A stretch of 64,000 nucleotides of DNA, taken from positions 1 to 64,000 of the forward strand of contig NZ_WTLB01000001.1 in assembly GCF_011378855.1 (NCBI RefSeq), in the 5' to 3' direction. This DNA comes from Pseudoalteromonas sp. Z1A8. Its GTDB lineage: Bacteria > Pseudomonadota > Gammaproteobacteria > Enterobacterales > Alteromonadaceae. The notes beneath the pieces are model-generated. The model was not told where the DNA came from. It saw only the letters and a list, made by a program, of their open reading frames with translations, and ran no database searches. This document shows, in pieces, positions 35,448 through 46,943 of the stretch (within the stretch, counting starts at the first letter, position 1; every line of letters begins with the position of its first letter). The translations under genes and the position numbers were made by a program.

Positions 35448-36455
35448 TTATTTACCGCGCTGAGCGTCTTTTTGCGCTTTTTTAGCTTCTTTACGTTGCT
35501 GTAAAACGGCTTGCGCTTCATTGCCAATATGACCTTCACCACGGGCTTGTGCTAGTTCTATTTGCTTTTGGCGTTCAGCAAATCGCGCGCGTTGCTCGTC
35601 TGTTACTTCCTCAATACAATGATGACAAGATACACCTTCCATGTATTCAGGCTTTAACTTTTCTTCTTCTGTAATTGGCATACGGCACGCGTGGCATTGA
35701 TCATAAGAACCTTTTTGTAAGTCGTGATCAACCGCAACGCGATTATCAAATACAAAACATTCGCCTTCCCACATGGTTTCTTCTTTTGGCACTTCTTCAA
35801 GGTATTTTAAAATACCGCCTTCAAGATGATAAACCTCATCAAAACCTTGCTCTTTCATGTAGGCTGTCGATTTTTCACAGCGAATGCCGCCGGTACAAAA
35901 CATTGCTACTTTTTTATGTTTCTCAGGGTCTAAGTTTTCTTTTGCCCACTGTGGAAATTCACGGAATGTCGTTGTATTTGGATCGACTGCATTTTGAAAA
36001 GTACCAATCTCAATTTCGTAGTCGTTTCGTGTATCAATTAAAATAACTTCTGGATCAGAAATAAGCGCATTCCAATCTTTTGGTTTTACATAGCTACCCA
36101 CAACTTTTAGAGGGTCAATTCCCTCAACGCCCATCGTTACAATTTCTTTTTTGAGCTTTACTTTAGTGCGATAAAACGGGCATTCATCATCGTAAGATTC
36201 TTTTGTTACGATGTTTTTTAAATTTGGTTGCTTATCAAGCCATGCTAGTAAATTGTCTATCCCTTCACGTTTTGCAGAAACAGTGCCGTTTATTCCTTCA
36301 GCCGCAAGTAGTAATGTACCGCGTACTTCATTCGCTTCCATCACTTCAAGTAATGGCTTACGGATAGCTTCAAATTCAGGTAAACCAACAAACTTATACA
36401 TCGCACACACTACAAAGTGCTCATTTGTTACATTATCTTTATGGACAGCCGTCAT
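35448..36455 (-). CDS. trhO: tRNA uridine-34 hydroxylase (rhodanese family)
   Basis: The 335-residue protein (YceA family) catalyses oxygen-dependent 5-hydroxylation of U34 in certain tRNAs. The order is an N-terminal acylphosphatase-like domain, a rhodanese domain with active-site Cys in [13 protein letters not shown] near residue 185, and a C-terminal Cys-rich stretch (CHACRMPI and CHHCIEE). It ends in a charged Lys/Ala/Gln tail. It is a single gene, divergent from the helicase gene. Confidence 0.93.
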   Translation of the reverse strand: MTAVHKDNVTNEHFVVCAMYKFVGLPEFEAIRKPLLEVMEANEVRGTLLLAAEGINGTVSAKREGIDNLLAWLDKQPNLKNIVTKESYDDECPFYRTKVKLKKEIVTMGVEGIDPLKVVGSYVKPKDWNALISDPEVILIDTRNDYEIEIGTFQNAVDPNTTTFREFPQWAKENLDPEKHKKVAMFCTGGIRCEKSTAYMKEQGFDEVYHLEGGILKYLEEVPKEETMWEGECFVFDNRVAVDHDLQKGSYDQCHACRMPITEEEKLKPEYMEGVSCHHCIEEVTDEQRARFAERQKQIELAQARGEGHIGNEAQAVLQQRKEAKKAQKDAQRGK

Positions 36456-36663
36456 TTTATTTCCTATTTTGCTTTTTTAGCCAGTATTGGCGTTTACCGA
36501 ATCGTAAATCCGGCGCATATGGGGCGCGTATTTTACGCTTTTTTAATTTAATTGCAAAAAATAGCGCTATAGATTGGTTTTTACTGTTAGCGACCTATCT
36601 GTGTAAGCTATAATGCGCTGATAAATTTATAGACTTAATTTGCTCATTTTGGAGAAACACACA

Positions 36664-37992
36664 TTGCAGTTTACTGATCTTGGGATTGATACACGCCTTG
36701 AAACACAATTAGCACATCAAGGGATCACCCAGCCCACCGACATTCAAGCTCATGCGGTGCCTACAGCACTTGCGGGGTATGATATTTTCGCTCAGTCTAA
36801 AACTGGGTCGGGCAAAACCTTGGCGTTTTTATTACCTGCTGTACAAAGGGTTATGAAACAAAAAGCACTCAGTAAACGCGATCCTCGTGTACTTATTGTT
36901 GCTCCTACGCGTGAGCTTGCTACGCAAGTATTTACTCAACTGCGTTTATTAATTGCAGGCACAGCCATTAAGGCCGTAAAAATACTTGGCGGCGAAAACT
37001 TTAATGACCAAATAAAAGCACTTAGAAACGACCCACAATTCGTAGTTGCTACACCTGGGCGTTTAGCCGATCACATTACAAAACGCTCACTACAATTGAG
37101 TGGGCTAGAACTGCTTATTTTTGATGAAGCCGATCGTATATTAGATTTAGGCTTTACCGAGCAGTTAAAAATGATTAACGAGCAAGCTAATCACCGTTTA
37201 CGTCAAACGTTATTGTTTTCTGCAACACTTGACCATGCTCAAGTAGATGCACTATCACGTAATCTATTAAAAAAGCCAAAGCAAATCACGCTAAGTGCGG
37301 CGAACGAGCAACATAGCGATATTAAACAAACGTTATACCTTGCCGATCACCTTGATCATAAAGAAGCGCTTTTAGAGCATTTCTTGAATCAAGATGATGT
37401 TGGCCAGTGTATTATCTTTACAGCAACACGTTCTGACACAAGTCGCTTGAGTGAAGCGCTTAATGCTAAAGGCTTCAAGTCTGTAGCGCTTGCTGGTGAT
37501 TTAACTCAAAGTAAACGTTTAGATATTATGGATTCGTTTAGTCGCGAAAACTTTAAAATATTGATAACGACCGATGTTGCGTCTCGTGGTTTAGATTTAC
37601 TAAGCGTAACGCATGTTATTAACTTTGATTTACCAAAACACGCAGAAGAGTATGTACACCGCATAGGTCGTACTGGGCGTGCTGGTTTTAAAGGTAACGC
37701 AATTTCATTAGTTGGGCCTAAAGATTGGGCAAGTTATTTAGCTATTAAAGCATTTTTAAATGACGAGTTAAAATTTGCGAGCGTAGAGGGTTTAAAAGCT
37801 AAGTTTAAAGGTTTAAAAGAGAAAAAACCTGAGGCAACGTGGGATAAATCTAAAGAAAAAGCAGCTGCTGTTAAAAAGCCTGTATTTAAACGCAAAGCTA
37901 AACCTAAAAAGCCAACAGCACCAATTAAAGCACCAATGAACATTGATGGCGATACACCAATGCGCCGTAAAAAAAAGACTGAGCAGGAATAA
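36664..37992 (+). CDS. DEAD-box ATP-dependent RNA helicase
   Basis: The 442-residue helicase shows the Q motif region, Walker A SKTGSGKT near residue 46, PTRELA, FDEADRIL near residue 155, SATL near residue 185, TTDVASRGLD and HRIGRTGRAG near residue 335. A basic Lys-rich tail follows from about 380. No ATG fits. TTG at 36664 has GGAG 9 bp upstream and gives the usual short lead LQFTDLGID; a TTG at 36640 lies before that ribosome site. It resembles the RhlE/SrmB group, involved in ribosome assembly or RNA decay. A CvfB-like gene starts 2 bp after its stop. Confidence 0.93.
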   Translation: MQFTDLGIDTRLETQLAHQGITQPTDIQAHAVPTALAGYDIFAQSKTGSGKTLAFLLPAVQRVMKQKALSKRDPRVLIVAPTRELATQVFTQLRLLIAGTAIKAVKILGGENFNDQIKALRNDPQFVVATPGRLADHITKRSLQLSGLELLIFDEADRILDLGFTEQLKMINEQANHRLRQTLLFSATLDHAQVDALSRNLLKKPKQITLSAANEQHSDIKQTLYLADHLDHKEALLEHFLNQDDVGQCIIFTATRSDTSRLSEALNAKGFKSVALAGDLTQSKRLDIMDSFSRENFKILITTDVASRGLDLLSVTHVINFDLPKHAEEYVHRIGRTGRAGFKGNAISLVGPKDWASYLAIKAFLNDELKFASVEGLKAKFKGLKEKKPEATWDKSKEKAAAVKKPVFKRKAKPKKPTAPIKAPMNIDGDTPMRRKKKTEQE

Positions 37993-37994
37993 TT

Positions 37995-38828
37995 ATGAGT
38001 TACCTAGGAACCACACAAACATTATTTGTAAAAGAAGTGAGTAACGAAGGTGCTTACTTAGACGGCCATGATTTAGGTGAAGTATTTTTACCAAAGCAAG
38101 AAATTAAACATGAACTTGAAGCTGGCGATAGCATAAGTGTTTTTATCTTTTTAGATAATGCTAATTTAGCGACTGCGACAACTAAAAAGCCACACGCACA
38201 AGTAGGTGAATATGCCCTACTTCGCGTTAAAGAAATTAATAGTATTGGTGCATTTTTAGATTGGGGTCTTGAAAAAGATGTTCTAACTCCGTTCAACGAA
38301 CAAAAACCACGCATGCAAGAGGGTCATTCATATTTAGTTCGTTTGTACCTTGATAATGCAAGCCAACGTATTTGTGCATCAAACAACTTTAATCGTTTCT
38401 TATCTAAAGATGAGCCGCAATATACTCACTTACAAGAAGTGGATTTAATCGTCGCTGGCAAAACGGATATTGGCTACAAGGTATTAATTGAAGAATCGCA
38501 CTTCGGTGTTGTTTTTTACAATATGGTATTTAAAAGCTTATTTGTAGGCCAAAAGCTTAAAGGATTCATTCAAAAAGTACGTGAAGACGGAAAAATTGAT
38601 GTTGTACTAGAAAAACCAGGCATGGGTAAAGTAAGTGACCTTGGTGAAACTATTATGCAAAAACTTAAAAACGAAGGTGGAGTTATTCCATTAGGCGATA
38701 AGTCTGAACCTGAAGCGATTAAAAAGATGTTTTCTACTAGTAAAGCTAATTATAAAAAAGCGATTGGTGGATTGTTTAAACAAGAGTTAATAGATATTGA
38801 AGCGAAGTCCATTCGCTTAAGATCTTAG
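37995..38828 (+). CDS. CvfB-like S1 RNA-binding protein
   Basis: The 277-residue protein matches the CvfB/YitL family: tandem S1-like folds (visible as repeated EVSNEGAYLDG, EINSIGAFLDWG and VREDGKIDVVLEKPG strands) and a C-terminal winged helix (SKANYKKAIGGLFKQ). It binds nucleic acid, probably RNA. It is next to the DEAD-box helicase gene and likely co-transcribed, which suggests a joint role in RNA metabolism. Confidence 0.85.
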   Translation: MSYLGTTQTLFVKEVSNEGAYLDGHDLGEVFLPKQEIKHELEAGDSISVFIFLDNANLATATTKKPHAQVGEYALLRVKEINSIGAFLDWGLEKDVLTPFNEQKPRMQEGHSYLVRLYLDNASQRICASNNFNRFLSKDEPQYTHLQEVDLIVAGKTDIGYKVLIEESHFGVVFYNMVFKSLFVGQKLKGFIQKVREDGKIDVVLEKPGMGKVSDLGETIMQKLKNEGGVIPLGDKSEPEAIKKMFSTSKANYKKAIGGLFKQELIDIEAKSIRLRS

Positions 38829-38845
38829 TCATAAATAATAGACTT

Positions 38846-38874
38846 TAATTACCAATAATATCTGTTGGTAATTA
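38846..38874. terminator. Hairpin between convergent genes
   Basis: TAATTACCAA (38846-38855) and TTGGTAATTA (38865-38874) pair perfectly. It lies 17 bp after the CvfB-like gene and overlaps the stop of the convergent gene. T-runs are poor. Confidence 0.5.
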
Positions 38875-39246
38875 ACCTAAAATATACTTGTAAGGTAATG
38901 TACATTGCGTATATTGCCTTGAATAATCAAGAACTTCACCTTCCGACTCAATATTGAGTGGCGCTAAACGAAAAACCTTTTTTTCACATTCTGTTTTTTT
39001 ATCATCAAGTTTCGATATGCATTCACTCACACTCACATGCTGAGATATGAGTGTATCTTCATTCTTGTAACACAGGTGATGAGCATAATCTTGCATTGTT
39101 TTTTTAAAATAAAACATATCGACTGGGTACGTTGAAATTATATCTGTAACGGTTGTTACACCGTCATATGCTTTATTAGAAAAAACATATTTATTTACCG
39201 AAAAAACTGCAACAATAATTATTAATGAACCAAATACTAACTTCAA
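38872..39246 (-). CDS. Small exported or membrane-anchored protein of unknown function
   Basis: The 124-residue protein starts with a hydrophobic segment (MKLVFGSLIIIVAVFSV) that is a signal peptide or N-terminal anchor. The rest is soluble and has four Cys (near residues 59, 76, 87 and 115), suggesting disulfides in the periplasm. I recognise no family. It stands between convergent and co-directional housekeeping genes. Confidence 0.6.
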   Translation of the reverse strand: MKLVFGSLIIIVAVFSVNKYVFSNKAYDGVTTVTDIISTYPVDMFYFKKTMQDYAHHLCYKNEDTLISQHVSVSECISKLDDKKTECEKKVFRLAPLNIESEGEVLDYSRQYTQCTLPYKYILG

Positions 39247-39339
39247 AACAAACCCCTTACTTCGTCTTTATTCTAACAATGTAACATAAAATACGTATTA
39301 GGTAAGGGTTTTAGCACTATATTGCTGCTTTTTGTTAAA

Positions 39340-40044
39340 TTATAATATGGTTTTATTAACATCGTTGAGCACTTTTACGGGATTATCCGATTGAGTAATA
39401 GGTCGGCCTATAACTAAATAATCACTTCCTGCATCGATTGCTTGCTTAGGAGTCATGATACGCTTTTGATCGCCGGCATCACTCCCTTCAGGACGTATAC
39501 CTGGTGTAACAAGCTTAAAGCTTTCACCTAACTCTGTTTTTAATACTTTAGCTTCTTGCGCAGAACACACAACCCCATCAAGCCCTGCTTCCTTTGCAAG
39601 CTTAGCTAAATATATAACTTGCTCTTGAGCCGATTTATCAACGCCCAAACGCTTAAGTTCTGTTTCATCCATGCTGGTTAATACAGTAACAGCAATAAGC
39701 AGTGGCGCTTTATCACCAAATTGCTCAAGAGCAGATTTAGCTTTACTCATCATTTCAAAGCCACCAGATGCATGTACGTTAACCATCCATACACCCATTT
39801 TCGCAGCGGCAGTAACCGCTTTAGCTACTGTATTAGGAATGTCATGAAATTTTAAATCTAAAAAAACATCAAAACCTAAATCAATTAACTCTTTAACAAA
39901 TGCAGGCCCAAAATAAGTAAACATTTCTTTGCCGACTTTAAGACGACATGTATCAGGAGAAAGTTGTTTAACAAAGTTTAAGGCAACTTCTTGATCATTG
40001 TAATCTAATGCTATAAGAATTTTTTTTGAGTGTTCGAAAGACAT
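39340..40044 (-). CDS. pyrF: Orotidine 5'-phosphate decarboxylase
   Basis: The 234-residue TIM-barrel enzyme makes UMP from OMP in pyrimidine synthesis. The catalytic motif [11 protein letters not shown] lies near residues 62-72, and the C-terminal phosphate loop [17 protein letters not shown] follows near residue 180. It lies downstream of lapB, an arrangement conserved in gammaproteobacteria. Confidence 0.97.
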   Translation of the reverse strand: MSFEHSKKILIALDYNDQEVALNFVKQLSPDTCRLKVGKEMFTYFGPAFVKELIDLGFDVFLDLKFHDIPNTVAKAVTAAAKMGVWMVNVHASGGFEMMSKAKSALEQFGDKAPLLIAVTVLTSMDETELKRLGVDKSAQEQVIYLAKLAKEAGLDGVVCSAQEAKVLKTELGESFKLVTPGIRPEGSDAGDQKRIMTPKQAIDAGSDYLVIGRPITQSDNPVKVLNDVNKTIL

Positions 40045-40087
40045 GACTATCCTAATGTATGGCAGTAAAATTATTAATATGGGGTTA

Positions 40088-41224
40088 TTAAAATCCGTCT
40101 AAGCCTCGACTTGGAACAATGGTTTCCCAATGCTTACAAGAAGGGCAATTCCAATATATTGTGTAACTTGTAAAACCACAATGCTGACATTGAAAGTCAG
40201 GTTTTGTAGCAATATAAGAGGTTACAAGCTTATCAATTTCGTTAAGTACTTCTTTGGTATTTTTATTTTGATCGCCCATCAATTGCAGTAAAAAACTGAA
40301 ACCACGAATAGTAGGTTGACGTTTTAAGCTATCAGTTAAAAATTCAAAGGCTTGTTTTGTATGCCCTTGTTCAAGTAAGGCTTGGCAATGTTTTATTTTA
40401 ATTAATACACCGCCCTTTTCTAATAAATCACTGACTAATTCATGAAATTGATGCGTTAAATTTAATTGTTTATAACTGTGGGCAAGCTCATCAATAAACA
40501 ACGGCGCAAACAAAGTGAATTGAGTAACAAGTTCACGCCAGTAATAAATAGCTTTAACGTAATCTTCTTTTGCGTAAGCAACTAAACCTAATTCGTACAG
40601 CGGACGCACGGCTTTATAATTTAAGCTAATCGCTTTTCTCATTAGTTGGGGGGTACTGTCACTTAAAGCCGACTCACAATAAAAATTAGCAATCGCTTTA
40701 AATTGTTGTTCTTTTGAAAATAGCTCGCTGTGGGCTTCAAACATGTTGATGCCTTTCTCCCATTCACGGGTTTGCGAGTATAAAGTAATAATAGGATCTA
40801 GCGCTTCTACATGCCCTGCTTTAACTAACCAAACTAAGTGCTCTTCCGCACTGTCTAGTAGCCCAGCCATTATGTAATCTTCGGCAAGTTCTAAACGGCT
40901 AGTTGCAGCTTGTTGTTCATTTAAGCCTGGGTGTTTTAATAGAAGTTCATGAATTTTAATTGCGCGGTCTAATTCACCTCTTCGGCGAAACATGGTGGCA
41001 AGTGTAGAATAGTGCTCAACTGAGTCGGCTGACACTTCAAGTAAGTTGATTAAGTGCTCTAAGCCTTGATCTTCTTCTCTATCGAGTAGAAACTTTAAGC
41101 CTTTGCTATATTCAGAAGTGATCTGACGATTAAGTTGATGAGCTTGGTTTTTAGCACTGTTTTTACCCATAATCCAACCGTAACCGGCGGCAACAGGTAA
41201 TAGTAAAAACAAAAGCTCAATCAT
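40088..41224 (-). CDS. lapB: Lipopolysaccharide assembly protein B
   Basis: The 378-residue protein has one N-terminal membrane segment ([17 protein letters not shown]), a chain of TPR repeats over residues 35-330, and a C-terminal rubredoxin-like zinc site (CQHCGF and CPSCKHW). It faces the cytoplasm and, in E. coli, controls LpxC turnover by FtsH and so balances LPS synthesis. The gene follows lapA by 2 bp, as is usual. Confidence 0.95.
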   Translation of the reverse strand: MIELLFLLLPVAAGYGWIMGKNSAKNQAHQLNRQITSEYSKGLKFLLDREEDQGLEHLINLLEVSADSVEHYSTLATMFRRRGELDRAIKIHELLLKHPGLNEQQAATSRLELAEDYIMAGLLDSAEEHLVWLVKAGHVEALDPIITLYSQTREWEKGINMFEAHSELFSKEQQFKAIANFYCESALSDSTPQLMRKAISLNYKAVRPLYELGLVAYAKEDYVKAIYYWRELVTQFTLFAPLFIDELAHSYKQLNLTHQFHELVSDLLEKGGVLIKIKHCQALLEQGHTKQAFEFLTDSLKRQPTIRGFSFLLQLMGDQNKNTKEVLNEIDKLVTSYIATKPDFQCQHCGFTSYTIYWNCPSCKHWETIVPSRGLDGF

Positions 41225-41226
41225 AG

Positions 41227-41508
41227 TTAGGTGTCTTTATTCGCGGCAAGCTTTTTCTTATCTTTTTCAGGCGCTAATTGCTTTTTTAAACGGTAGTTTT
41301 GCCACTTTAATTGCGAAAACAATTTAAAGCTAATAAAACAACCAATCAAAACACCTAATAAAAAGCAGATACTTATTATTACAGCTAAAGGTAGTGTATT
41401 ACTGGCTATAATATAATTTATTTGTACTAACTGTGGGTTTTGTGACCCTAATACAAATGCACTGATAAGGCATAGCGCAACCAGAATAATTTTTAATACC
41501 TTGAACAA
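41227..41508 (-). CDS. lapA: Lipopolysaccharide assembly protein A
   Basis: The 93-residue inner-membrane protein has two hydrophobic helices (about residues 3-22 and 40-63) joined by SQNPQLVQINYI, the family signature, and a short charged cytoplasmic tail. It works with LapB in LPS assembly and is encoded just upstream of it. Confidence 0.92.
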   Translation of the reverse strand: MFKVLKIILVALCLISAFVLGSQNPQLVQINYIIASNTLPLAVIISICFLLGVLIGCFISFKLFSQLKWQNYRLKKQLAPEKDKKKLAANKDT

Positions 41509-41529
41509 GTAACTACTCCACTAAGTTAA

Positions 41530-41817
41530 CTAGGCAATGCTTTCATTTACGCGGTCGCGTAATTCTTTGCCTGGTTTAAAATGAGGTACATGCTTTCCTT
41601 CAAGCTCAACTGTATCGCCAGTCTTAGGATTACGACCTGTGCGAGGAGCGCGGAAATGCAAAGAGAAACTACCAAAACCTCTGATCTCAATACGATCTGA
41701 AGTAGATAATGAGCCGGCCATTTGTTCAAGAATTTCTTTTACAGCATTCTCAACATCTTTCACTGGAACGTGTGCGTGTTGTTCCGCAAGTGTTTCTATC
41801 AGTTCTGACTTAGTCAT
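41530..41817 (-). CDS. ihfB: Integration host factor, beta subunit
   Basis: The 95-residue DNA-bending protein starts [11 protein letters not shown], and has the beta-arm stretch [21 protein letters not shown] near residues 46-66, including the Pro that intercalates into DNA. It forms a heterodimer with IHF-alpha. The gene lies after rpsA, its conserved position. Confidence 0.97.
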   Translation of the reverse strand: MTKSELIETLAEQHAHVPVKDVENAVKEILEQMAGSLSTSDRIEIRGFGSFSLHFRAPRTGRNPKTGDTVELEGKHVPHFKPGKELRDRVNESIA

Positions 41818-41884
41818 AGCGTTTCCTTAAAAAGAGATATAGGAAGGGCAAAAAATGCCCTTCCAACTAAAAACTAATTATATA

Positions 41885-43552
41885 TTAGTCTTTTTGTGCA
41901 TTTGCGAAAGCAGCTGCCATTGCGTTTTCAAACACTGGCTCTTCTTTCTTAAGCTTCTCTAGTACTTCTTTCTCTTCTGCTTCGAAAAGAGCTTTTACAG
42001 ATAAGCTTAAAGTGCGGTTCTTACGATCAACACCAACGTATTTAACTTCAATCTCGTCGCCTACAGAAACAACAGTAGTTGCATCTTCAACGCGCTCTTG
42101 AGCGATATCAGCTACACGGATGTAACCTTCAACGCCTTCGATAAGTTCAACAGTTGCGCCTTTCGCATCAACTTCAGTCACTTTACCTTTAACAATAGCA
42201 CCTTTTTTGTTTGCATCAAGGTAGTTATTGAATGGGTCAGCTTCGATTTGCTTAACACCTAGAGAGATACGTTCACGCTCTGGGTCAACTTGCAATACGA
42301 TAGCAGTGATTTCGTCGCCTTTCTTGAATTCACGTACAGCTTCTTCGCCAGGTGTATTCCAAGAAATGTCTGAAAGGTGTACAAGACCGTCAATACCACC
42401 GTCAAGACCGATAAAGATACCGAAGTCAGTGATTGATTTGATCTTACCAGTAACTTGATCGCCTTTGTTCTGTAGACGAGCAAATTCCTGCCAAGGATTA
42501 GCAATACATTGCTTAAGACCAAGAGAAATACGACGACGTTCTTCGTCAATTTCTAAAACCATAACTTCAACAGTGTCGCCTAAGCTAACAACTTTTGAAG
42601 GATGGATATTTTTGTTAGTCCAATCCATTTCAGAAACGTGTACTAAACCTTCAACGCCTTCTTCGATTTCCACGAAACAGCCGTAATCTGTAAGATTAGT
42701 AACACGACCAGAAAGTTTAGAACCTTCTGGGTAACGACCAGCGATAGCTGCCCATGGATCTTCACCAAGCTGTTTAAGGCCTAGAGATACACGAGTTTTA
42801 TCTTTGTCGAATTTAAGAACTTTAACTGCGATTTCGTCGCCAACATTAACGATTTCTGAAGGGTGCTTAACACGCTTCCAAGCCATATCAGTAATGTGTA
42901 GTAGACCATCAACACCACCAAGGTCAACGAATGCACCGTAGTCAGTAAGGTTCTTAACGATACCTTTAACTTCTTGACCTTCAACAAGGTTAGCAAGAAG
43001 CTCTTCACGTTCTTGTGAGTTTTCAGATTCGATAACTGCACGACGTGAAACAACAACGTTGTTACGTTTTTGGTCAAGCTTGATTACTTTAAATTCAAGC
43101 TCTTTGCCTTCAAGGTGAGTTGTGTCACGTACTGGACGAACATCAACAAGTGAACCAGGTAGGAAAGCACGGATTGAATCAACTTCAACTGTGAAACCGC
43201 CTTTAACTTTACCGTTGATAACACCAGTAACAGTTTCTTGCTCTTCACATGCTTTCTCAAGACGGATCCATGCTTCGTGACGCTTAGCTTTCTCACGAGA
43301 AAGGATAGTTTCACCGAAACCGTCTTCAATTGCATCTAGTGCAACATCTACTTCGTCGCCAACAGCAACTTCAAGTTCACCAGCAGCATTTTTGAACTGC
43401 TCAGCAGGGATAGCACTTTCTGATTTAAGACCAGCATCTACAAGTACAATGTTGTTCTCGATTGAGATTACTGTACCTTTAACGATAGAGCCTTGCTCTG
43501 CTTCAAAACCCTTTAAGCTTTCTTCAAATAACTGCGCAAAATTTTCTGACAT
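41885..43552 (-). CDS. rpsA: 30S ribosomal protein S1
   Basis: The 555-residue protein has six S1 repeats with the typical layout of two ribosome-binding and four RNA-binding domains, seen as repeated [21 protein letters not shown] and [11 protein letters not shown] segments. It recruits mRNA to the small subunit. The gene sits between cmk and ihfB, as in most gammaproteobacteria. Long open frames on the opposite strand here are shadows of its codon bias. Confidence 0.97.
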   Translation of the reverse strand: MSENFAQLFEESLKGFEAEQGSIVKGTVISIENNIVLVDAGLKSESAIPAEQFKNAAGELEVAVGDEVDVALDAIEDGFGETILSREKAKRHEAWIRLEKACEEQETVTGVINGKVKGGFTVEVDSIRAFLPGSLVDVRPVRDTTHLEGKELEFKVIKLDQKRNNVVVSRRAVIESENSQEREELLANLVEGQEVKGIVKNLTDYGAFVDLGGVDGLLHITDMAWKRVKHPSEIVNVGDEIAVKVLKFDKDKTRVSLGLKQLGEDPWAAIAGRYPEGSKLSGRVTNLTDYGCFVEIEEGVEGLVHVSEMDWTNKNIHPSKVVSLGDTVEVMVLEIDEERRRISLGLKQCIANPWQEFARLQNKGDQVTGKIKSITDFGIFIGLDGGIDGLVHLSDISWNTPGEEAVREFKKGDEITAIVLQVDPERERISLGVKQIEADPFNNYLDANKKGAIVKGKVTEVDAKGATVELIEGVEGYIRVADIAQERVEDATTVVSVGDEIEVKYVGVDRKNRTLSLSVKALFEAEEKEVLEKLKKEEPVFENAMAAAFANAQKD

Positions 43553-43648
43553 ACGAATATACGTCTCTATATATTATACCAATAAGCAACCATGCTGCAT
43601 GGGGTTGTTAAAATAGCACTGGCATCCTGCTGGCGCATAAAATGTGTT

Positions 43649-44359
43649 TTAGCTTCGTTTAGGAAGCTTACCTTCAGAGATAGCAATATCTAATAAAGTT
43701 ATTACTTTATCAAACACTTGCTGTGCATTAAGTTCGCTAGTATCGATCTCAATAGCATCCTCTGCAGGTACAAGCGGAGCAACGGCACGATTCATATCGC
43801 GCTCATCACGAGCTTGAATGTCCTGTAATAGACCACTTAGTGTAACATCAAGACCGCGCGTATTCAACTCAACAAAACGTCTGCGAGCACGCTCTTCTGC
43901 GCTTGCTGTTAAATATATTTTTAACGGTGCATCTTGAAAAACCACAGTGCCCATATCACGACCATCGGCGATTAAGCCATTTTCAGTGCGAAATGCACGC
44001 TGGCGGCGTAATAATGCTTCACGAACGCGAGGTAATGCTGCAACCTTTGACGCTGCAGCGCCTACTTCTTCATTACGAATAGTAGTCGTTACATCTTCGC
44101 CTTCTAAAATAACTTTTCCTGCATTAGTTTGGCTATCTACCAAAAACTGCACATCTAAATTTGCAGCAAGAGGGACAAGCCCTTCTTCATTGTCTAATGC
44201 AATTTGGTGATGAAGTGCAGCTAAAGATAAAACGCGATAAATCGCACCACTATCTAGTACATCCCACCCCAACTTGTCGGCTAACAAGCGACAAACAGTT
44301 CCTTTACCTGAACCACTTGGGCCATCAACGGTGATCACGGGCATTAATAACGCCTGCAT
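43649..44359 (-). CDS. cmk: Cytidylate kinase
   Basis: The 236-residue kinase phosphorylates CMP and dCMP. The P-loop [10 protein letters not shown] lies near residue 13, and [12 protein letters not shown] near residue 130. An AGGAGGT site 6 bp before the ATG at 44359 fixes this start over the internal MPVITVDG. It lies between aroA and rpsA. Confidence 0.96.
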   Translation of the reverse strand: MQALLMPVITVDGPSGSGKGTVCRLLADKLGWDVLDSGAIYRVLSLAALHHQIALDNEEGLVPLAANLDVQFLVDSQTNAGKVILEGEDVTTTIRNEEVGAAASKVAALPRVREALLRRQRAFRTENGLIADGRDMGTVVFQDAPLKIYLTASAEERARRRFVELNTRGLDVTLSGLLQDIQARDERDMNRAVAPLVPAEDAIEIDTSELNAQQVFDKVITLLDIAISEGKLPKRS

Positions 44360-44465
44360 TTAAAACCTCCTGCAATGCACACCTAAATAAACCGCGACAT
44401 TATACGTCAGTTATTAAAATATATCTGCTATTAGTGTGTAACTTTTGTAATTACTTCTAAATAGC

Positions 44466-45743
44466 TTATTCACTGACTGATGCTAAAACATTGAAAAATG
44501 TAGGAAATGTTTTATAAGTACATTTTGGATCATTAATCGTTATTGGCTTTCCGCCTACGGCAACCATAGCAAAACACATAGCTATACGGTGATCGTCGTA
44601 AGTATCTATAGCAACATCATTAAAATGTTCAGGTGGAGTGATTTCTATAAAATCCTCACCCTCTACAACTTCAGCGCCTACTTTTCTAAGCTCAGTTGCC
44701 ATTGCGTACAAACGGTCTGTTTCTTTAACGCGCCAGTTATAAATATTACGAATAGCGGTTTTACCTTTAGCAAACAAAGCAACTGTTGCCAGTGTCATTG
44801 CTGCATCAGGAATTGCATTCGCATCTATATCTACGCCATTAAGCTCGCCTTTGCGAACAACTAAACGCTCATCATACCAATCAATTTTAGCGCCAACCTG
44901 CTCCATGACTTTAGCAAAGCCAATATCACCTTGAACCGATTTAGCGCCAACACCTTTAATTTCTATCTCGCCACCGGCAATCGCTGCGGCTGCAACGAAA
45001 TAAGAAGCCGATGAAGCATCACCTTCAACCATAATACGCTCGATTGATTGATACTGTTGACCACCTTTAACGTTAAAAGTTGCATAGTCACTGTGCTCAA
45101 CATCAATACCAAAGCGCGCCATAACACCTAACGTAATATCAATATAAGGTTTAGATACTAAAGTACCCTTAATAGTTATATGTGTATCGCCGTTAAATAA
45201 AGGTGCTGCCATTAACAAGGCAGTTAAAAATTGACTTGAAATACTGCCGTCAATTTCAACTTCACCGCCGTTGATTTGGCCGCCTACGATTTTAAGTGGT
45301 GGATAATCTTTATGTTTTGTATAGGTAACATCGCCACCCAGCGTTTGTAGAGCATCAACTAAGTGCCCTATTGGACGCTCTTCCATACGCGGCTCGCCTA
45401 TTAGCTCGTACTCACCACTTACAGCAGCAAGTACAGCGGTTAGAGGTCGGTAGGCAGTGCCTGCATTACCTAAAAACAATGGTTCACTTGGTGTTTTAAA
45501 CACACCACCAACACCCTCTACAGTGGCTACAGTGCGTTCTTCATTAAGTGTCACATTTACACCTAAAAGCTTCAGAGCACCCAACATATGACGAATATCA
45601 TCACTATCAAGTAAGTTCTCTACAACAGTAGTACCACTAGCAAGCGCTGCTAATAATAAAATACGGTTTGATAAACTTTTTGACCCAGGTAAGGTAACTG
45701 TGCCGTTTACACGAGAAATGGGCTCTAAACGAAGTTGCTCCAT
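44466..45743 (-). CDS. aroA: 3-phosphoshikimate 1-carboxyvinyltransferase (EPSP synthase)
   Basis: The 425-residue enzyme joins PEP to shikimate-3-phosphate in aromatic amino-acid synthesis. PGSKSLSNR near residue 20, [11 protein letters not shown] near residue 92 and EDFIEITP with [10 protein letters not shown] near the C-terminus are class I signatures. The start overlaps the serC stop by one base (TAATG), so serC and aroA are translationally coupled. Confidence 0.97.
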   Translation of the reverse strand: MEQLRLEPISRVNGTVTLPGSKSLSNRILLLAALASGTTVVENLLDSDDIRHMLGALKLLGVNVTLNEERTVATVEGVGGVFKTPSEPLFLGNAGTAYRPLTAVLAAVSGEYELIGEPRMEERPIGHLVDALQTLGGDVTYTKHKDYPPLKIVGGQINGGEVEIDGSISSQFLTALLMAAPLFNGDTHITIKGTLVSKPYIDITLGVMARFGIDVEHSDYATFNVKGGQQYQSIERIMVEGDASSASYFVAAAAIAGGEIEIKGVGAKSVQGDIGFAKVMEQVGAKIDWYDERLVVRKGELNGVDIDANAIPDAAMTLATVALFAKGKTAIRNIYNWRVKETDRLYAMATELRKVGAEVVEGEDFIEITPPEHFNDVAIDTYDDHRIAMCFAMVAVGGKPITINDPKCTYKTFPTFFNVLASVSE

Positions 45744-46825
45744 TAGCTATTTTCCTTTGCAAAGGCAGCCATAAAGTCAACTAGTGCTTGAACACCTTCA
45801 AGTGGCATTGCGTTGTAAATGCTGGCGCGCATACCGCCCACTATTCGGTGACCTTCCAAAGCAAGTAAACCCGCTTCGTTAGATTGAGCAACAAATTTGC
45901 TATTTAAGCTTTCATCATTCAACCAAAAAGGAACATTCATACGTGAGCGACAATGCTTAGCAACAATATTTGAATAAAAATCAGAGTTATCGATAAAATC
46001 ATACAGTAAATCTGCTTTAGCAATATTTTGTGCTTCCATGGTTTTTACACCACCATTGCTTTCAAGCCATTCAAATACTTCAGCCGCTAAATACCAAGCA
46101 AAAGTCGGTGGGGTATTAAACATACTGCCCTGCTTTGCTTCAAGTGCGTAATCTAAAATACCAGGTTTTGCTAAACCTTCACGCTCTAGTAATGTTTTAC
46201 GTACAATAACGATTGATATACCCGATGGGCCAATATTCTTTTGTGCACCGGCATAAATTAAATCAAATTTATTAACGTCTATTTCGCGCGATAAAATAGT
46301 TGACGACATGTCTGCAACAATTGGTGCTGTTGGGTGGCTAGGTACATCAAAAATCTCTAAGCCATCAACGGTCTCGTTAGGGCAATAGTGGATATACGCT
46401 GCATCTGCTGGTAAATCCCAGTCAGCAACCGCTTTAATAGAAAACTCGCCATCAGCATCATTACGTATATCGGTAAAAGTCGTTTGAGTGAATTTACTCG
46501 CTTCATCTCTCGCACTTTTTGACCATACGCCATTTTCGCAATAAAAAGCGGTTTTACCTTCTTGGTGTAAGTTTAGCGGTACAGCACTAAATTGTCCTCG
46601 GCCACCACCATGCATAAACAACACTTCAAACTCATCACTAATATTCATTAAGCGGCGAAGGCTAGCTTCACATTTTGCAGTAACCGTTAAAAACTCTTTA
46701 CTACGATGGCTTATTTCCATCACAGAAACACCCAAACCTTGCCAATCTAGGAACTCTTTTTGCGCTTTTTTCATCACCGCTTGCGGAAGCATAGCCGGTC
46801 CCGCACAAAAATTATATTTACTCAT
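45743..46825 (-). CDS. serC: Phosphoserine aminotransferase
   Basis: The 360-residue PLP enzyme of serine and pyridoxal synthesis starts [11 protein letters not shown]. It has [14 protein letters not shown] near residue 74 and the PLP-Lys in [12 protein letters not shown] near residue 196. It is the first gene of the serC-aroA-cmk-rpsA cluster, placed after gyrA with a terminator between. Confidence 0.97.
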   Translation of the reverse strand: MSKYNFCAGPAMLPQAVMKKAQKEFLDWQGLGVSVMEISHRSKEFLTVTAKCEASLRRLMNISDEFEVLFMHGGGRGQFSAVPLNLHQEGKTAFYCENGVWSKSARDEASKFTQTTFTDIRNDADGEFSIKAVADWDLPADAAYIHYCPNETVDGLEIFDVPSHPTAPIVADMSSTILSREIDVNKFDLIYAGAQKNIGPSGISIVIVRKTLLEREGLAKPGILDYALEAKQGSMFNTPPTFAWYLAAEVFEWLESNGGVKTMEAQNIAKADLLYDFIDNSDFYSNIVAKHCRSRMNVPFWLNDESLNSKFVAQSNEAGLLALEGHRIVGGMRASIYNAMPLEGVQALVDFMAAFAKENS

Positions 46826-46907
46826 TACCTTTGCCTCATTCCAGTAATTAAAAATTTCAAGCCTGATCGCACTGCAAACAAGCTGTATTAGTTTTATTCA
46901 ACAACAT

Positions 46908-46934
46908 AAAAAAAAGCGGCTAAAGCCGCTTTTT
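46908..46934 (-). terminator. Terminator of gyrA
   Basis: AAAAAGCGGC (46911-46920) and GCCGCTTTTT (46925-46934) pair around TAAA. On the minus strand the stem runs into a T-run from the A-run at 46907-46915. It lies 10 bp after the gyrA stop. Confidence 0.92.
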
Positions 46935-46943
46935 CAATTTCAA

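Noticed and set aside
42228-43616. Many open frames on both strands within rpsA
   Set aside because: S1 repeat structure explains the repeated shadow frames; rpsA is full length.
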